A stretch of DNA of 64,000 bases from Rhizobium redzepovicii (GCF_019793435.1 NZ_JAILYH010000009.1:186001-250000), one strand, 5' to 3'; counted from the first letter of the stretch, positions 1 to 10,456 are shown. A program made the numbers and translations. The notes: generated from the letters alone by a model not told the origin.

Positions 1-107
1 TTCAGTCTGTGGACTGATAATCGATATGGTTAAATCTGCCCACAGTATGAAACGGAAACCCATTAATACAGGTCGCGAGCTGATTTATTGTTGGAAGATA
101 GGGCGCT

Positions 108-1034
108 CTATCCCAGTCTTGAGCCGTTGGCCGTGAGATAGACCGCATAGAGCGACGTGGTTGCCGTAATGAAGATGCGGTTCAATCTCTCGCCGCCGAA
201 AGCGACGTTGGAGACAATCTCGGGAATATGGATCTTGCCGATCAGTGTGCCATCTGGATTATAGCAGTGCACACCGTCGCCGGCGCTCGTCCAGATCCTT
301 CCCTTTCGATCGACGCGAAAACCATCGAAAAAGCCTGCGGTGCATTCGGCAAAAATGCCGAGATCGCTCAGCTTGCCGTTATCGGACACGGCGAGCTTTC
401 TGATATGGCGCGGACCGCCGGACAGGTGCGATGCCCCGGTATCGGCGATATAAAGCAGCGTTTCGTCCGGGGAGAAAGCCAGCCCGTTCGGTTTGACGAA
501 ATCCGATGTCATCTGGTCGGTGGCGCCTGTTGCCGGGTCGTGCCGGTAGACGTGGCATCCGCCGATTTCCGCCTCGCCATAGTCGCCCTCATAATCGTGG
601 AGGATGCCGTAGCTCGGGTCGGTGAACCAGATGGTCCCGTCGGATTTGACGGTGACATCGTTGGGAGAATTGAGCCGCTTGCCGGCAATGCGATCGGCCA
701 GCACGCTGATCCCGCCGTCGAAATCGGTTCGCGTGACACGGCGCGCCAGATGCTCGCAGGTGATCAGCCGTCCCTGATTGTCGACCGTGTTGCCGTTCGA
801 GTTGTTGCTGGGTGAGCGGAAGACCGATGTCTGCCCGCTGGTATCATCGTAGCGCATCATGCGATTGTTGGGGATATCCGAGAAGACCAGATAGCGCCCG
901 GCGGCAAACCAGGCCGGTCCTTCCAGCCAGCGCCCGCCCGTCCAAAGCCGCTCGACGCGGGCATGGCCGACGAAACAGTTTTCAAAGCGCGGATCGAGAA
1001 CCTCGAACCCAGTCCCCTCGATTTCTCCGAACAT
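108..1034 (-). CDS. SMP-30/gluconolactonase family hydrolase
   Basis: Protein of 308 aa with the six-bladed propeller pattern of the SMP-30/gluconolactonase family: EGPAW near residue 38 supplies the usual metal-binding Glu, NSPNDV near 122 supplies Asn/Asp ligands, and ADTGAS lies near 197. Such enzymes hydrolyse sugar lactones to aldonic acids. No signal peptide is seen, so it is probably cytoplasmic. The start has a GGGAG box a few bases upstream. It is divergent from a LacI-family regulator, and a copy of the operator shared by this region lies just upstream. With idonate/gluconate dehydrogenases and a gluconokinase nearby, an aldonolactonase role fits. The exact lactone is unknown. Confidence 0.85.
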   Translation of the reverse strand: MFGEIEGTGFEVLDPRFENCFVGHARVERLWTGGRWLEGPAWFAAGRYLVFSDIPNNRMMRYDDTSGQTSVFRSPSNNSNGNTVDNQGRLITCEHLARRVTRTDFDGGISVLADRIAGKRLNSPNDVTVKSDGTIWFTDPSYGILHDYEGDYGEAEIGGCHVYRHDPATGATDQMTSDFVKPNGLAFSPDETLLYIADTGASHLSGGPRHIRKLAVSDNGKLSDLGIFAECTAGFFDGFRVDRKGRIWTSAGDGVHCYNPDGTLIGKIHIPEIVSNVAFGGERLNRIFITATTSLYAVYLTANGSRLG

Positions 1035-1053
1035 GATGCTCCCTCATCTCAAA

Positions 1054-1069
1054 TTGTTATCGATACCAT
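1054..1069. promoter_or_regulatory. LacI-family operator, imperfect copy (O1)
   Basis: TTGTTATCGATACCAT matches the 16-bp palindrome found perfectly at 4314 and 6691 at 14 of 16 positions. It lies between the divergent lactonase and LacI-family genes, 20 bp upstream of the lactonase start. Confidence 0.75.
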
Positions 1070-1148
1070 AATGCTTTGTTTTTCGCTCTTCGTACAGATA
1101 TCGGCGAACTGTGGAACGCGGCATTCCTGCAATAATATCGATTGTGCG

Positions 1149-1164
1149 ATGATAGCGATAACTT
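1149..1164. promoter_or_regulatory. Possible second, weaker operator (O1')
   Basis: ATGATAGCGATAACTT matches the 16-bp operator consensus at 13 of 16 positions and keeps the CGATAAC half-site. It lies 50 bp upstream of the proposed GTG start of the LacI-family gene, so it could serve autoregulation or looping with O1. The weaker match lowers confidence. Confidence 0.4.
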
Positions 1165-1214
1165 TATCGTGTGTTGAGTTGCCCAACTCGGAAGCTGTTT
1201 TGAAAGCGGAGCCA

Positions 1215-2285
1215 GTGAAAAACGAGGATGAGCCAAAAGACAAGCGTCTCAAGGGAGGCGACGCCCAAAAACTGACGATGGCTGAAGTCGCCAAATATGT
1301 CGGCGTATCTGCCATGACCGTTTCGCGCGCTTTTCGGCAGGATGCGAGCGTTTCCGAAGAGACGCGCAAGCGCATCATGGAAGCCGTCGATGCGCTCGGC
1401 TACGTGCTCGACTTGTCGGCCGGCAGTCTTTCCTCTCGGCGCAGCGGCTTCATCGCGGCGCTGGTACCCTCGATCAACAATTCGAATTTTTCCGACACCG
1501 CCCGCGGCATCACCGATGCCTTGGAAGATACCGGCCTTCAGCTTCTTCTCGGCTATACCGACTATTCCGCCGAGAAAGAAGAAAAGCTGATCGAGGCAAT
1601 GCTGCGCCGCCGCCCCGAAGGCATCATCCTGACAGGCGGTTCGCATACCGACCGGGCGCGGCGCATGCTTGATAAGGCCGGCATTCCGGTGGTTGAAACC
1701 TGGGAAATTCCGGAAGAGCCGATCAATCATGTCGTCGGCTTTTCCAACAGCGAGGCGATGTCCCTGTTGGTGCGAGCGCTTGCGAGCCAGGGCTATCGCA
1801 GGTTCGGCTATATCGGCGGTACGACAGCGCGCGATACGCGCGGCAGCCAGCGACGAAGCGGTTTTCTGAGGACCGTCGAGGAACTGGGTTTGGGACCGGG
1901 GCGGGCGATTTCCTTTGGCGTGCCGCCGATCAGCATGGAACAGGGCGGCCAGGCGATCGTCAGCCTGTTGGAGCGTTGGCCGGATACCGAAGTCGTTCTC
2001 TGCGTCTCCGACCTGTCCGCCTTCGGCGCGATCATGGAATGCAAACGCCGGGGAATGCGCGTGCCTGAAGATATCGCCATAGCCGGCTTCGGCGATTACG
2101 AGATCTCGTCGATCTGTCACCCCAGCATCACCACCATCAATGTCGACTGTTACGGCATCGGCCGCCAGGCCGCCGCCCGCCTTCTCGATGCCTTGCAGGG
2201 CAGCGGCGAGACGACCGGCGACGAGATCACATTGACAGGCTACAGGGTCGTGCTGCGCGAAAGCACGGATCGCAGCGCCCAATAA
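1215..2285 (+). CDS. LacI-family transcriptional repressor of the aldonate regulon
   Basis: LacI/GalR-type regulator with an N-terminal helix-turn-helix (TMAEVAKYVGVSAMTVSRAF, about residues 21-40) and a periplasmic-binding-like effector domain ending near VVLRES. The reading frame is open from 963, but that would overlap the divergent lactonase and include both operator-like sites. The GTG at 1215 follows AGCGGAG at good spacing and gives 356 aa, a normal length. It closely resembles gluconate/idonate repressors (GntR type). The repeated ATGTTATCGATAACAT sites in this region are its probable operators, with an aldonate or phosphorylated aldonate as the likely inducer (inferred). Confidence 0.9.
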   Translation: MKNEDEPKDKRLKGGDAQKLTMAEVAKYVGVSAMTVSRAFRQDASVSEETRKRIMEAVDALGYVLDLSAGSLSSRRSGFIAALVPSINNSNFSDTARGITDALEDTGLQLLLGYTDYSAEKEEKLIEAMLRRRPEGIILTGGSHTDRARRMLDKAGIPVVETWEIPEEPINHVVGFSNSEAMSLLVRALASQGYRRFGYIGGTTARDTRGSQRRSGFLRTVEELGLGPGRAISFGVPPISMEQGGQAIVSLLERWPDTEVVLCVSDLSAFGAIMECKRRGMRVPEDIAIAGFGDYEISSICHPSITTINVDCYGIGRQAAARLLDALQGSGETTGDEITLTGYRVVLRESTDRSAQ

Positions 2286-2297
2286 TGGGCGCCGATA

Positions 2298-3329
2298 TCA
2301 GAAGGCGATCTGCACCTTCATCGACTTGCTGCGGTCGCTGGCCAATTCGAAGGCGGCGACGGCCTCTTCGATGGCAAAAACACCTGTCAGCAGCGGTTTC
2401 AGATCGACGCGGCGCGCATTGATCAGTTCGACCGCAAGCGCAAATTCCTCGTGAAAGCGGAATGTCCCGCGCATCTCGATTTCCTTGGCGACGATCATGT
2501 TCTGCGGGATGGAGACATCGCCGCCGAGGCCCAGCTGTACGAGCACGGCGCGAGGCTTCAGCGCCTCCAGGCCGGCGCGCACCGCCCGCTCATTGCCCGA
2601 CGCCTCGAACATGACGTCGAAATATCCCTTGTCGGCGCCGTAAGCGGCGAGGTCGGCGGCATGCGTGGCAACATTGATCGTTCGATCCGCGCCGCTGGTG
2701 CGGGCGATCGCCAGAACGCTGTCGGTCACATCGGTCGCGACGATTTCGCGAGCGCCGAGAACACGCGCGGCAACGATCGCCAGCATCCCGATCGGGCCGC
2801 AGCCGGTGACGAGCACCCGTTTACCCAGCAGCGATCCGGCGCGGCTGGCCGCATGCAGCGTCACGGCAAAGGGTTCGGCGAAGGCGGCCTCGTGAATGGA
2901 AATGCCCTCCGCGACCTTGTGGCATTGCCAGCGCTCCGCCACCAGCCGCTGGCGAAAGCCGCCCTGAATATGCGGCATCGGCATGGCGCTGCCGTAAAAC
3001 CGCATGTTGAGGCAGTGATTCTGCTGCCCCTTCAGGCAATATTGGCAATGATTGCAAGGCCGGCTCGGAGAAACCGCAACGCGGTCTCCGACGGCAAGGT
3101 CGCTCACACCGGCACCCAGCGCCTTGACTGTACCGGCGATCTCGTGGCCGAGGATCATCGGCTCGCGCAGGCGAACGGTGCCGAAGCCGCCATGATTGTA
3201 ATAATGCAGGTCGGATCCGCAAATGCCGCCGGCTTCGATGGCGATTTCCACCTGCCCCTCGCCCGCAACCTCCGGCTCGCGCTCCTCGATCCTGAGATCC
3301 TTGGCGGCATGAATGACGATGGCTTTCAT
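2298..3329 (-). CDS. idnD: Zinc-dependent L-idonate 5-dehydrogenase
   Basis: Medium-chain dehydrogenase of 343 aa. Visible features are the catalytic zinc region (Cys37 in GICGSD, GHE at 61-63), four structural-zinc cysteines (92, 95, 98, 106) and the Rossmann motif GCGPIG at 176-181. The overall sequence looks like L-idonate 5-dehydrogenase, which oxidises L-idonate to 5-keto-D-gluconate; sorbitol or threonine dehydrogenase is the main alternative. It lies 10 bp downstream of the 2-hydroxyacid dehydrogenase on the same strand, so the two form an operon from the operator-containing promoter at 4314. A gluconate 5-dehydrogenase and gluconokinase on the opposite strand supply the next steps. 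Confidence 0.85.
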   Translation of the reverse strand: MKAIVIHAAKDLRIEEREPEVAGEGQVEIAIEAGGICGSDLHYYNHGGFGTVRLREPMILGHEIAGTVKALGAGVSDLAVGDRVAVSPSRPCNHCQYCLKGQQNHCLNMRFYGSAMPMPHIQGGFRQRLVAERWQCHKVAEGISIHEAAFAEPFAVTLHAASRAGSLLGKRVLVTGCGPIGMLAIVAARVLGAREIVATDVTDSVLAIARTSGADRTINVATHAADLAAYGADKGYFDVMFEASGNERAVRAGLEALKPRAVLVQLGLGGDVSIPQNMIVAKEIEMRGTFRFHEEFALAVELINARRVDLKPLLTGVFAIEEAVAAFELASDRSKSMKVQIAF

Positions 3330-3339
3330 ATCGAAACCC

Positions 3340-4281
3340 TCACACGACGGGAGTTGGAAGTGCTGCGCCGGCGAAATGCGCGGCGAGATTGTCTCTGACC
3401 AGCTGGCCCATGGCCTTGCGGGTTTCGACGGTACCGGAGCCGTGATGGGGCTGCAACACCACGTTCTGGAGTGTCAGGAACCGCGCATCGATCTTCGGTT
3501 CGTTCAAAAAGACGTCGAGGCCGGCGGCCTGGATGGTGCCGTCCTGTAGGGCTGCGATCAGCGCCTCTTCATCGACGGTGGTTCCGCGAGAAACATTGAT
3601 CAACATGCCGTTCGGACCGAGCGCTTTCAGCACCTCGGCATTGATGATCTTCATGGTCGCCTGCCCGCCGGGGACGATGACGATCAGAAAATCGGCCCAA
3701 TCGGCAAGTGCGACCAGGTCCGGCTGGTAGGCATAATCAACATCCGTGTGCTCATTGCGGGCGAAATAGGAGATGTCGCAGCCGAAAGCGGCAGCCCGCT
3801 TGGCGATCGCCTTGCCAATCCGCCCCATGCCGGCCAGTCCGACCTTCTTGCCGGCGACCCGCGTCACCAGCGGCATGGCGACATTGCCCCACTGGCCGGC
3901 GCGGACGAAAACATCGGCCTGCGGGATCTGCCGCGCCGTGGCAAGCAGCAGTCCGATGGCGATATCGGCGACATCTTCGGTCAGCACATCAGGCGTGTTG
4001 GTGACGCGAATGCCGTTGGCGCGGGCATAGGCGAGGTCGATGGCGTCGGTGCCGACGCCGTAACAGGAGACGATCTCCAGCTTCGGCAATTGCTTCATCA
4101 GCTCGGCGGAGGCGCCGAGTTCACCACGCGTCGCGATGGCGCGAATATCCTTGCCGACCCTTGCAATCAGTTCCTGCCGGTCTGCCGCTTCCCACAGGCG
4201 GTGAACGCGATACTTCGCCTCCAGATCGACCATATCCCATTCCGGATAAGCTCCGGTCATCAAGATCTCTACGTCAGGCAT
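3340..4281 (-). CDS. D-isomer-specific 2-hydroxyacid dehydrogenase (2-ketogluconate/hydroxypyruvate reductase type)
   Basis: NAD(P)-dependent 2-hydroxyacid dehydrogenase of 313 aa. It has the dinucleotide motif GMGRIG (about 151-156), the catalytic Arg in NVSRGT, the Glu in FLNEP and the His in QPHHGS. The family includes GhrA/GhrB enzymes that reduce glyoxylate, hydroxypyruvate and 2-keto-gluconate; the gene context favours 2-ketogluconate. An ATG six codons upstream is possible, but the chosen ATG at 4281 has GGAG at ideal spacing. It is first in a two-gene operon with idnD, about 33 bp from a perfect LacI-family operator. Confidence 0.85.
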   Translation of the reverse strand: MPDVEILMTGAYPEWDMVDLEAKYRVHRLWEAADRQELIARVGKDIRAIATRGELGASAELMKQLPKLEIVSCYGVGTDAIDLAYARANGIRVTNTPDVLTEDVADIAIGLLLATARQIPQADVFVRAGQWGNVAMPLVTRVAGKKVGLAGMGRIGKAIAKRAAAFGCDISYFARNEHTDVDYAYQPDLVALADWADFLIVIVPGGQATMKIINAEVLKALGPNGMLINVSRGTTVDEEALIAALQDGTIQAAGLDVFLNEPKIDARFLTLQNVVLQPHHGSGTVETRKAMGQLVRDNLAAHFAGAALPTPVV

Positions 4282-4313
4282 TCCGTCTCCGTCCCGCATT
4301 TTGGCAGTTGATT

Positions 4314-4329
4314 ATGTTATCGATAACAT
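4314..4329. promoter_or_regulatory. LacI-family operator, perfect palindrome (O2)
   Basis: ATGTTATCGATAACAT is a perfect 16-bp palindrome; with one flanking T and A it extends to 18 bp. It lies between the divergent hydroxyacid dehydrogenase/idnD operon and the idnO-like operon, so one site could control both. The same sequence recurs at 6691. Confidence 0.9.
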
Positions 4330-4416
4330 ATAATCCAGAGAAGCGATGTCAAGTGAGTTTCACCTGAAGTGGCGGTATAAGCCGTCATTCGCAGCGACAC
4401 CGGAGGAGTTATTTGC

Positions 4417-5181
4417 ATGAAGAACCTGTTTGATCTGACCGGGCAGCTTGCCTTGATCACCGGCTCGAGCCAGGGGATCGGTTATGCGCTGGCCGAGGGC
4501 CTGGCGCAGCACGGCGCCGAGGTCATCATCAACGGCCGCACGCCCGAAAGCGTCAAACGCGCAGTGGAAAGTCTCAAGGCTCAAGGCCTGTCTGCCCATG
4601 CCGCTATCTTCGACGTGACCAGCAAGGATGCCGCCAAAGCGGGCATCGATGCGATCGAAGCCGATATCGGCCCGCTCGACATCCTGATCAACAATGCCGG
4701 CATGCAGTTTCGCACGCCGCTGGAAGATTTCCCGGCGGACAAATGGGAGCTGCTGCTGACCACCAATATTTCGAGCGTGTTTTACGTCGGCCAGGCAGCC
4801 GCCAAAGCCATGATAGCCCGCGGTCAGGGCAAGATCATCAACATTGCCTCGGTTCAGAGCGAGCTGGCCCGCCCGGGCATCGCTCCCTATACGGCGACCA
4901 AGGGTGCGGTGCGCAACCTGACGCGCGGCATGTGCGCCGACTGGGCCAAGCACGGCCTGCAGATCAACGCGATTGCGCCCGGCTATTTCAAGACGCCGCT
5001 CAACCAGGCGCTCGTCGACAATCCTGAATTCTCGTCTTGGCTGGAGAAGCGGACGCCGGCCGGGCGCTGGGGCAATGTCGAAGAATTGGTCGGCGCCGCC
5101 GTTTTCCTGGCGGGCCGCGGGTCGTCCTTCATCAACGGCCACACGCTGTACGTCGACGGCGGCATCACGACCTGCCTCTGA
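4417..5181 (+). CDS. idnO: Gluconate 5-dehydrogenase (SDR family)
   Basis: Classical short-chain dehydrogenase of 254 aa with TGSSQGIG at 15-22, NNAG at 92-95 and the catalytic Ser145, Tyr158 and Lys162. It resembles gluconate 5-dehydrogenase/5-ketogluconate reductase, which interconverts 5-keto-D-gluconate and D-gluconate. A strong GGAGGAG box precedes the ATG. It heads a run with gluconokinase and a beta-hydroxyacid dehydrogenase, downstream of the operator at 4314. With idnD it would turn idonate into gluconate. Confidence 0.87.
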   Translation: MKNLFDLTGQLALITGSSQGIGYALAEGLAQHGAEVIINGRTPESVKRAVESLKAQGLSAHAAIFDVTSKDAAKAGIDAIEADIGPLDILINNAGMQFRTPLEDFPADKWELLLTTNISSVFYVGQAAAKAMIARGQGKIINIASVQSELARPGIAPYTATKGAVRNLTRGMCADWAKHGLQINAIAPGYFKTPLNQALVDNPEFSSWLEKRTPAGRWGNVEELVGAAVFLAGRGSSFINGHTLYVDGGITTCL

Positions 5182-5194
5182 CAGAGACGCGACG

Positions 5195-5752
5195 ATGGAA
5201 CTCGAAAAAGAAACGCTGCCTCTGGCCGTTGTCGTCATGGGCGTGAGCGGTTGCGGCAAGTCCTCGGTTGGAGCGGGCATCGCGACTCGAAACGGCATGC
5301 GTTTTGTGGAAGGCGACCAACTCCACCCGGCTCGCAATGTCGAGAAGATGGCGAAAGGCATACCGCTCACCGACGCCGACAGGCTGCCCTGGCTCGACCG
5401 GATCGGCGAGGAGATTAACACCGCGCAAAAGGCGTCGCAGGGATTGGTAATTTCCTGTTCGGCGCTGAAGAAAACCTATCGGGACAGGCTGCGTCAGGCG
5501 GCGGGCGGACGCTTGGCCTTTGTTTTTCTGGAGGGGACGCGCGATCTGTTGCTGTCGCGGATGCAGGCCCGTCAGGGCCACTTCATGCCGGCGTCGCTGC
5601 TTGACAGCCAGTTGCAGACGCTGGAGCCGCCGACCGATGAAGCCGGGGTGGTGACGGTGGCGGTCGAGAATGCGTTGGAGGATATTATGGCGCTGGCTTG
5701 CAAAGGGCTGAGCGGCGTGGCGGTCAAGGGAGGAGATAATCATGCAGGATGA
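5195..5752 (+). CDS. gntK: Gluconokinase
   Basis: Kinase of 185 aa with P-loop GVSGCGKS at residues 16-23 and the gluconokinase signatures EGDQLHP and ALKKTYR. It phosphorylates gluconate to 6-phosphogluconate, feeding the Entner-Doudoroff pathway. The frame is open upstream into idnO, but the ATG at 5195, 13 bp after the idnO stop, gives the usual family length. The upstream box is weak, so translation may be coupled to idnO. It overlaps the next gene by 11 bp, supporting one transcript. Confidence 0.9.
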   Translation: MELEKETLPLAVVVMGVSGCGKSSVGAGIATRNGMRFVEGDQLHPARNVEKMAKGIPLTDADRLPWLDRIGEEINTAQKASQGLVISCSALKKTYRDRLRQAAGGRLAFVFLEGTRDLLLSRMQARQGHFMPASLLDSQLQTLEPPTDEAGVVTVAVENALEDIMALACKGLSGVAVKGGDNHAG

Positions 5753-6635
5753 CTATAGAGCAGACGTCGCCGTCATCGGCGCGGGTATCATGGGAACGGC
5801 GATCGTCACGCGACTGATCGAAACCGGGCACAAAGTGTCGGTCTTCGATCTCGATGCCGAAAAGGTCGCGGCACTCACGGCCAAGGGTGCCCACGCGGCG
5901 AGTTCCGTGGAGAATGCGGTCTCGGCGTCGGAATTCTGCGTGCTCAGCCTCAATCACGCCAACATCGTGCGTGCCGTCGTCTTCGGCGAGAAGGGGGTAG
6001 CGGCGGCGGCAAGCGCCGACAAGCTGCTGATCGACATGTCCTCCATCGATCCCGCCGAGACGGTCGACATGGCGAAGCGGCTGCGTGCGGAAACGGGCAT
6101 GGCATGGGTGGATTGCCCGTTGTCCGGCGGCGTGCCAGGCGCGCTTGGCGGAAAGCTGACGATCATGGCCGGCGGCAGCCCTGAGGATTTCGAACGGGCC
6201 CGCGTGGTGATGCGGCATCTTGCCGCCAATTATACGCTGATGGGCCAATCCGGCGCCGGGCAGACCACCAAGCTGATCAATCAGCTGTTTTGCGCCGTGC
6301 TGTTCCAGGCCGTCGCTGAAGCCGTCAAGCTCGCTGAAGCCGGCGGCGTCGATCCCTCAGCCATTCCGGCAGCCCTTGCCGGCGGCAGGGCGGACAGCCG
6401 GATATTGCAGGAATTCATGGCAAAATTCTCCGCCCGCGATTTCTCCCCGACAGGAAGAATCGACAACATGCTGAAGGACCTGGATTCGCTTCAGGCTTTC
6501 GCGCTGAAGACGAAGACGCCATTGCCGATGACCGGGGCGGTGGTCGAAATTCACCGACTGCTCTGTGCGGCCGGGCTTGGGCCGAAGGACTCGGCCGAGA
6601 TGATGCGCCTTCTCGACGGGCTTCAGGCCGGCTGA
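5742..6635 (+). CDS. NAD(P)-binding beta-hydroxyacid dehydrogenase (3-HIBDH/tartronate semialdehyde reductase family)
   Basis: Protein of 297 aa with GAGIMG at 13-18, the substrate-binding DCPLSGG near 124-130 and the catalytic Lys177 in GQTTKLINQ. The family includes 3-hydroxyisobutyrate dehydrogenase, tartronate semialdehyde reductase and 6-phosphogluconate dehydrogenase-like enzymes; the exact substrate cannot be read from sequence. It overlaps the end of gntK, so it belongs to the same operon and probably acts on an aldonate or a breakdown product. A ribosome-binding box (GGAGGAG) lies within the end of gntK. Confidence 0.8.
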   Translation: MQDDYRADVAVIGAGIMGTAIVTRLIETGHKVSVFDLDAEKVAALTAKGAHAASSVENAVSASEFCVLSLNHANIVRAVVFGEKGVAAAASADKLLIDMSSIDPAETVDMAKRLRAETGMAWVDCPLSGGVPGALGGKLTIMAGGSPEDFERARVVMRHLAANYTLMGQSGAGQTTKLINQLFCAVLFQAVAEAVKLAEAGGVDPSAIPAALAGGRADSRILQEFMAKFSARDFSPTGRIDNMLKDLDSLQAFALKTKTPLPMTGAVVEIHRLLCAAGLGPKDSAEMMRLLDGLQAG

Positions 6636-6690
6636 CGGCAATCTTCATTCGAAATTCGAGATTGTCATCTTTCCGCTTGACCATGCATGA

Positions 6691-6706
6691 ATGTTATCGA
6701 TAACAT
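6691..6706. promoter_or_regulatory. LacI-family operator, perfect palindrome (O3)
   Basis: A second perfect ATGTTATCGATAACAT, identical to the site at 4314. It lies 38 bp upstream of the proposed start of the ABC ATPase and ties the transporter to the aldonate regulon. Confidence 0.9.
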
Positions 6707-6743
6707 ACAGCCAATGACAACCGCAGCTTTGGGAGGAGCCACA

Positions 6744-8240
<1,497 letters not shown>

Positions 8241-8258
8241 GCCATCGGGAGAACAGCC

Positions 8259-9299
8259 ATGCAATCCATTGAATCCACCGCACTGGAGCCGACCAAGAGC
8301 GAAATGGCCGGCCTGTCCACCGGCCAGAAGATCGGCCGCCTGATCCCGGTTTACGGGCTGGTGATCCTGACCGTCGGCCTGATCGTAATCTTCTCGATCC
8401 TTCTGCCGGATACGTTCCCGACCGTGCTGAACGTTCGCTCGATCGTCTCCGACAAGGCGATCATCGCGCTTCTGTCGCTGGCCGCAATGATCCCGATGGC
8501 ATCGGGCCGCATCGATCTGACGGTCGGCTACGGCATCGTGCTCTGGCACATTCTCGCCATCAGCCTGCAGACGGCCTACGGCCTGCCCTGGCCGGTCGCC
8601 GTCCTCATCGTACTCGCGCTCGGCGTCCTCACCGGTTTCATCAACGGCCTGCTGGTCGAGGTCGCCAAGATCGACAGCTTCATCGCCACGCTCGGTACCG
8701 GCACGGTTCTTTACGCGCTTGCCCTTTGGCACACCGGCGGGCGGCAGGTGGTCGGTGTACTGCCTGAAGGTTTTTATGCGCTGAACGGTACCATGCTGTT
8801 CGGCCTGCCGATCACCGGCTTTTATGTGCTCTTGATCGCCATCTGCATGTGGGTCGTGCTCGAATACCTGCCGATCGGCCGGTACCTTTACGCGATCGGC
8901 GCCAATCCCAAGGCTGCGGCCCTCAATGGCATTCCGGTCCGCAAGTTCGTGATCGGCGCATTCGTGACCTCCGGCCTGCTGGCTGCTCTGACCGGGGTCC
9001 TTCTCGCCTCGAAGCTTCGCATCGGCCAGGCAAGCGTCGGTCTTGAATATCTGCTGCCGGCGCTGGTCGGCGCATTTCTCGGATCGACGACGATCAAGCC
9101 AGGCCGGGTGAACGTCTGGGGCACTTTGATCGGCGTCATCATCCTGGCAGTCGGGATATCAGGAATTCAGCAATTCGGCGGCTCGTTCTTCGTCGAACCG
9201 CTGTTCAACGGCGTGACCCTGCTGATTGCCATCGGCATTGCAGGTTATGCCCAGCGCAAGCGCGGAGCTGTGAGGAGGATCACACCCGCATCCAAATGA
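8259..9299 (+). CDS. CUT2-type sugar ABC transporter permease
   Basis: Hydrophobic protein of 346 aa with about ten membrane segments and the RbsC-family pattern, including the cytoplasmic loop around ANPKAAALNGIPV that contacts the ATPase. It starts 18 bp after the ATPase gene. It forms the membrane channel of the transporter with the double ATPase and the downstream binding protein. Confidence 0.9.
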   Translation: MQSIESTALEPTKSEMAGLSTGQKIGRLIPVYGLVILTVGLIVIFSILLPDTFPTVLNVRSIVSDKAIIALLSLAAMIPMASGRIDLTVGYGIVLWHILAISLQTAYGLPWPVAVLIVLALGVLTGFINGLLVEVAKIDSFIATLGTGTVLYALALWHTGGRQVVGVLPEGFYALNGTMLFGLPITGFYVLLIAICMWVVLEYLPIGRYLYAIGANPKAAALNGIPVRKFVIGAFVTSGLLAALTGVLLASKLRIGQASVGLEYLLPALVGAFLGSTTIKPGRVNVWGTLIGVIILAVGISGIQQFGGSFFVEPLFNGVTLLIAIGIAGYAQRKRGAVRRITPASK

Positions 9300-9301
9300 G
9301 G

Positions 9302-9319
9302 ATGCCGGCTCACCGGCAT
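9302..9319 (+). promoter_or_regulatory. Intercistronic hairpin before the binding-protein gene
   Basis: ATGCCGG-CTCA-CCGGCAT forms a 7-bp stem with a 4-nt loop between the permease stop and the binding-protein start. There is no T run. Such hairpins often stabilise or process transporter mRNA so that the binding protein is made in excess (inferred). Confidence 0.5.
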
Positions 9320-9348
9320 TCCACAACAAACAAAATGGAGGAGTGAAC

Positions 9349-10446
9349 ATGAAGCGCAGGACTTTATTGCAGGCAACGGTCGCAACCGTCGCCATTATGC
9401 TCAGCATGCCGGCAATGGCCGATTCCATGGCCGACGCCAAGGCCGTGGTCGACAAGTATGCTTCCAAGGTGAGCGCATGGGATGGCCCGACGAGCGGCCC
9501 CAAGGCTGCTAGCGGAAAGAACATCGTCATTCTTGCTGGCGATATGAAGAACGGCGGCATTCTCGGCGTGGTCAACGGCGTTCAGGAAGCGGCAGGCGCC
9601 CTGGGCTGGACGGTCAAGGCGCTTGACGGCGCCGGCTCGATCGGCGGACGGACGGCTGCCTTCGGCCAGGCCATGGCGCTGAAGCCCGACGGCATCATCA
9701 TCAACGGCTTCGACGCGGTCGAGCAGAAGCCGGCGATGGAAGCGGCAAAGGCGGCCGGCATTCCGATGGTTTCCTGGCATGCCGCCTCGGCCGTCGGTCC
9801 GGTTCCCGAAGTCGGCGTTTTCGCCAACGTCACCACCGATGCGATGGAAGTCTCGAAGTCGGCGGCGGATTGGGCCTTCGTCGACGCCGGCGGCAAACCG
9901 GGCGTCATCATCTTCACCGACTCGACCTATGCAATTGCAATTGCCAAGGCCGACCGCATGAAGAAAGAGATCGAGGATCTCGGCGGTACCGTGCTGGAAT
10001 ATGTGGACACGCCGATCGCCGAAACCTCCCAGCGCATGCCGCAGCTGACCACGTCGCTGCTGCAGAAGTACGGCGCCAAGTGGACGCATTCTCTGGCGAT
10101 CAACGACCTCTACTACGACTTCATGGGACCGTCGCTTGCCTCAGCCGGCATCGCCGGCGACGGGAAGCCGGTAAACGTTGCAGCCGGCGACGGTTCGGAG
10201 AGCGCCTATCAGCGTATCCGCGCCAAGCAGTTCCAGGCCGTCACGGTCGCCGAACCGCTCAACCTCCAGGGCTGGCAGCTCGTCGATGAGCTGAACCGCG
10301 CTTTCGCCGGCGCCCCGTGGTCGGGCTATGTGTCGCCGCTGCATGTGGTGACCAGCGCGAACGTCGAGTTCGACGGCGGACCGAAGAATAGCTTCGATCC
10401 CGATAACGGCTATCGCGATCAGTATAAGAAAATCTGGGGCAAATAA
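9349..10446 (+). CDS. Sugar ABC transporter periplasmic substrate-binding protein (CUT2)
   Basis: Protein of 365 aa with a signal peptide (MKRR, hydrophobic core, MPAMA-DS) and a Peripla_BP_4-like fold. The ATG at 9349 is preferred over the in-frame GTG at 9343 because GGAGGAG lies five bases before it. It captures the substrate in the periplasm for the two upstream components. The context suggests an aldonate such as idonate or ketogluconate, or a related sugar. Confidence 0.88.
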   Translation: MKRRTLLQATVATVAIMLSMPAMADSMADAKAVVDKYASKVSAWDGPTSGPKAASGKNIVILAGDMKNGGILGVVNGVQEAAGALGWTVKALDGAGSIGGRTAAFGQAMALKPDGIIINGFDAVEQKPAMEAAKAAGIPMVSWHAASAVGPVPEVGVFANVTTDAMEVSKSAADWAFVDAGGKPGVIIFTDSTYAIAIAKADRMKKEIEDLGGTVLEYVDTPIAETSQRMPQLTTSLLQKYGAKWTHSLAINDLYYDFMGPSLASAGIAGDGKPVNVAAGDGSESAYQRIRAKQFQAVTVAEPLNLQGWQLVDELNRAFAGAPWSGYVSPLHVVTSANVEFDGGPKNSFDPDNGYRDQYKKIWGK

Positions 10447-10456
10447 GCCTCCAATC

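Noticed and set aside
1..107. Possible promoter or gene at the left edge
   Set aside because: Too short and without a recognisable frame or a clear terminator; nothing can be supported.
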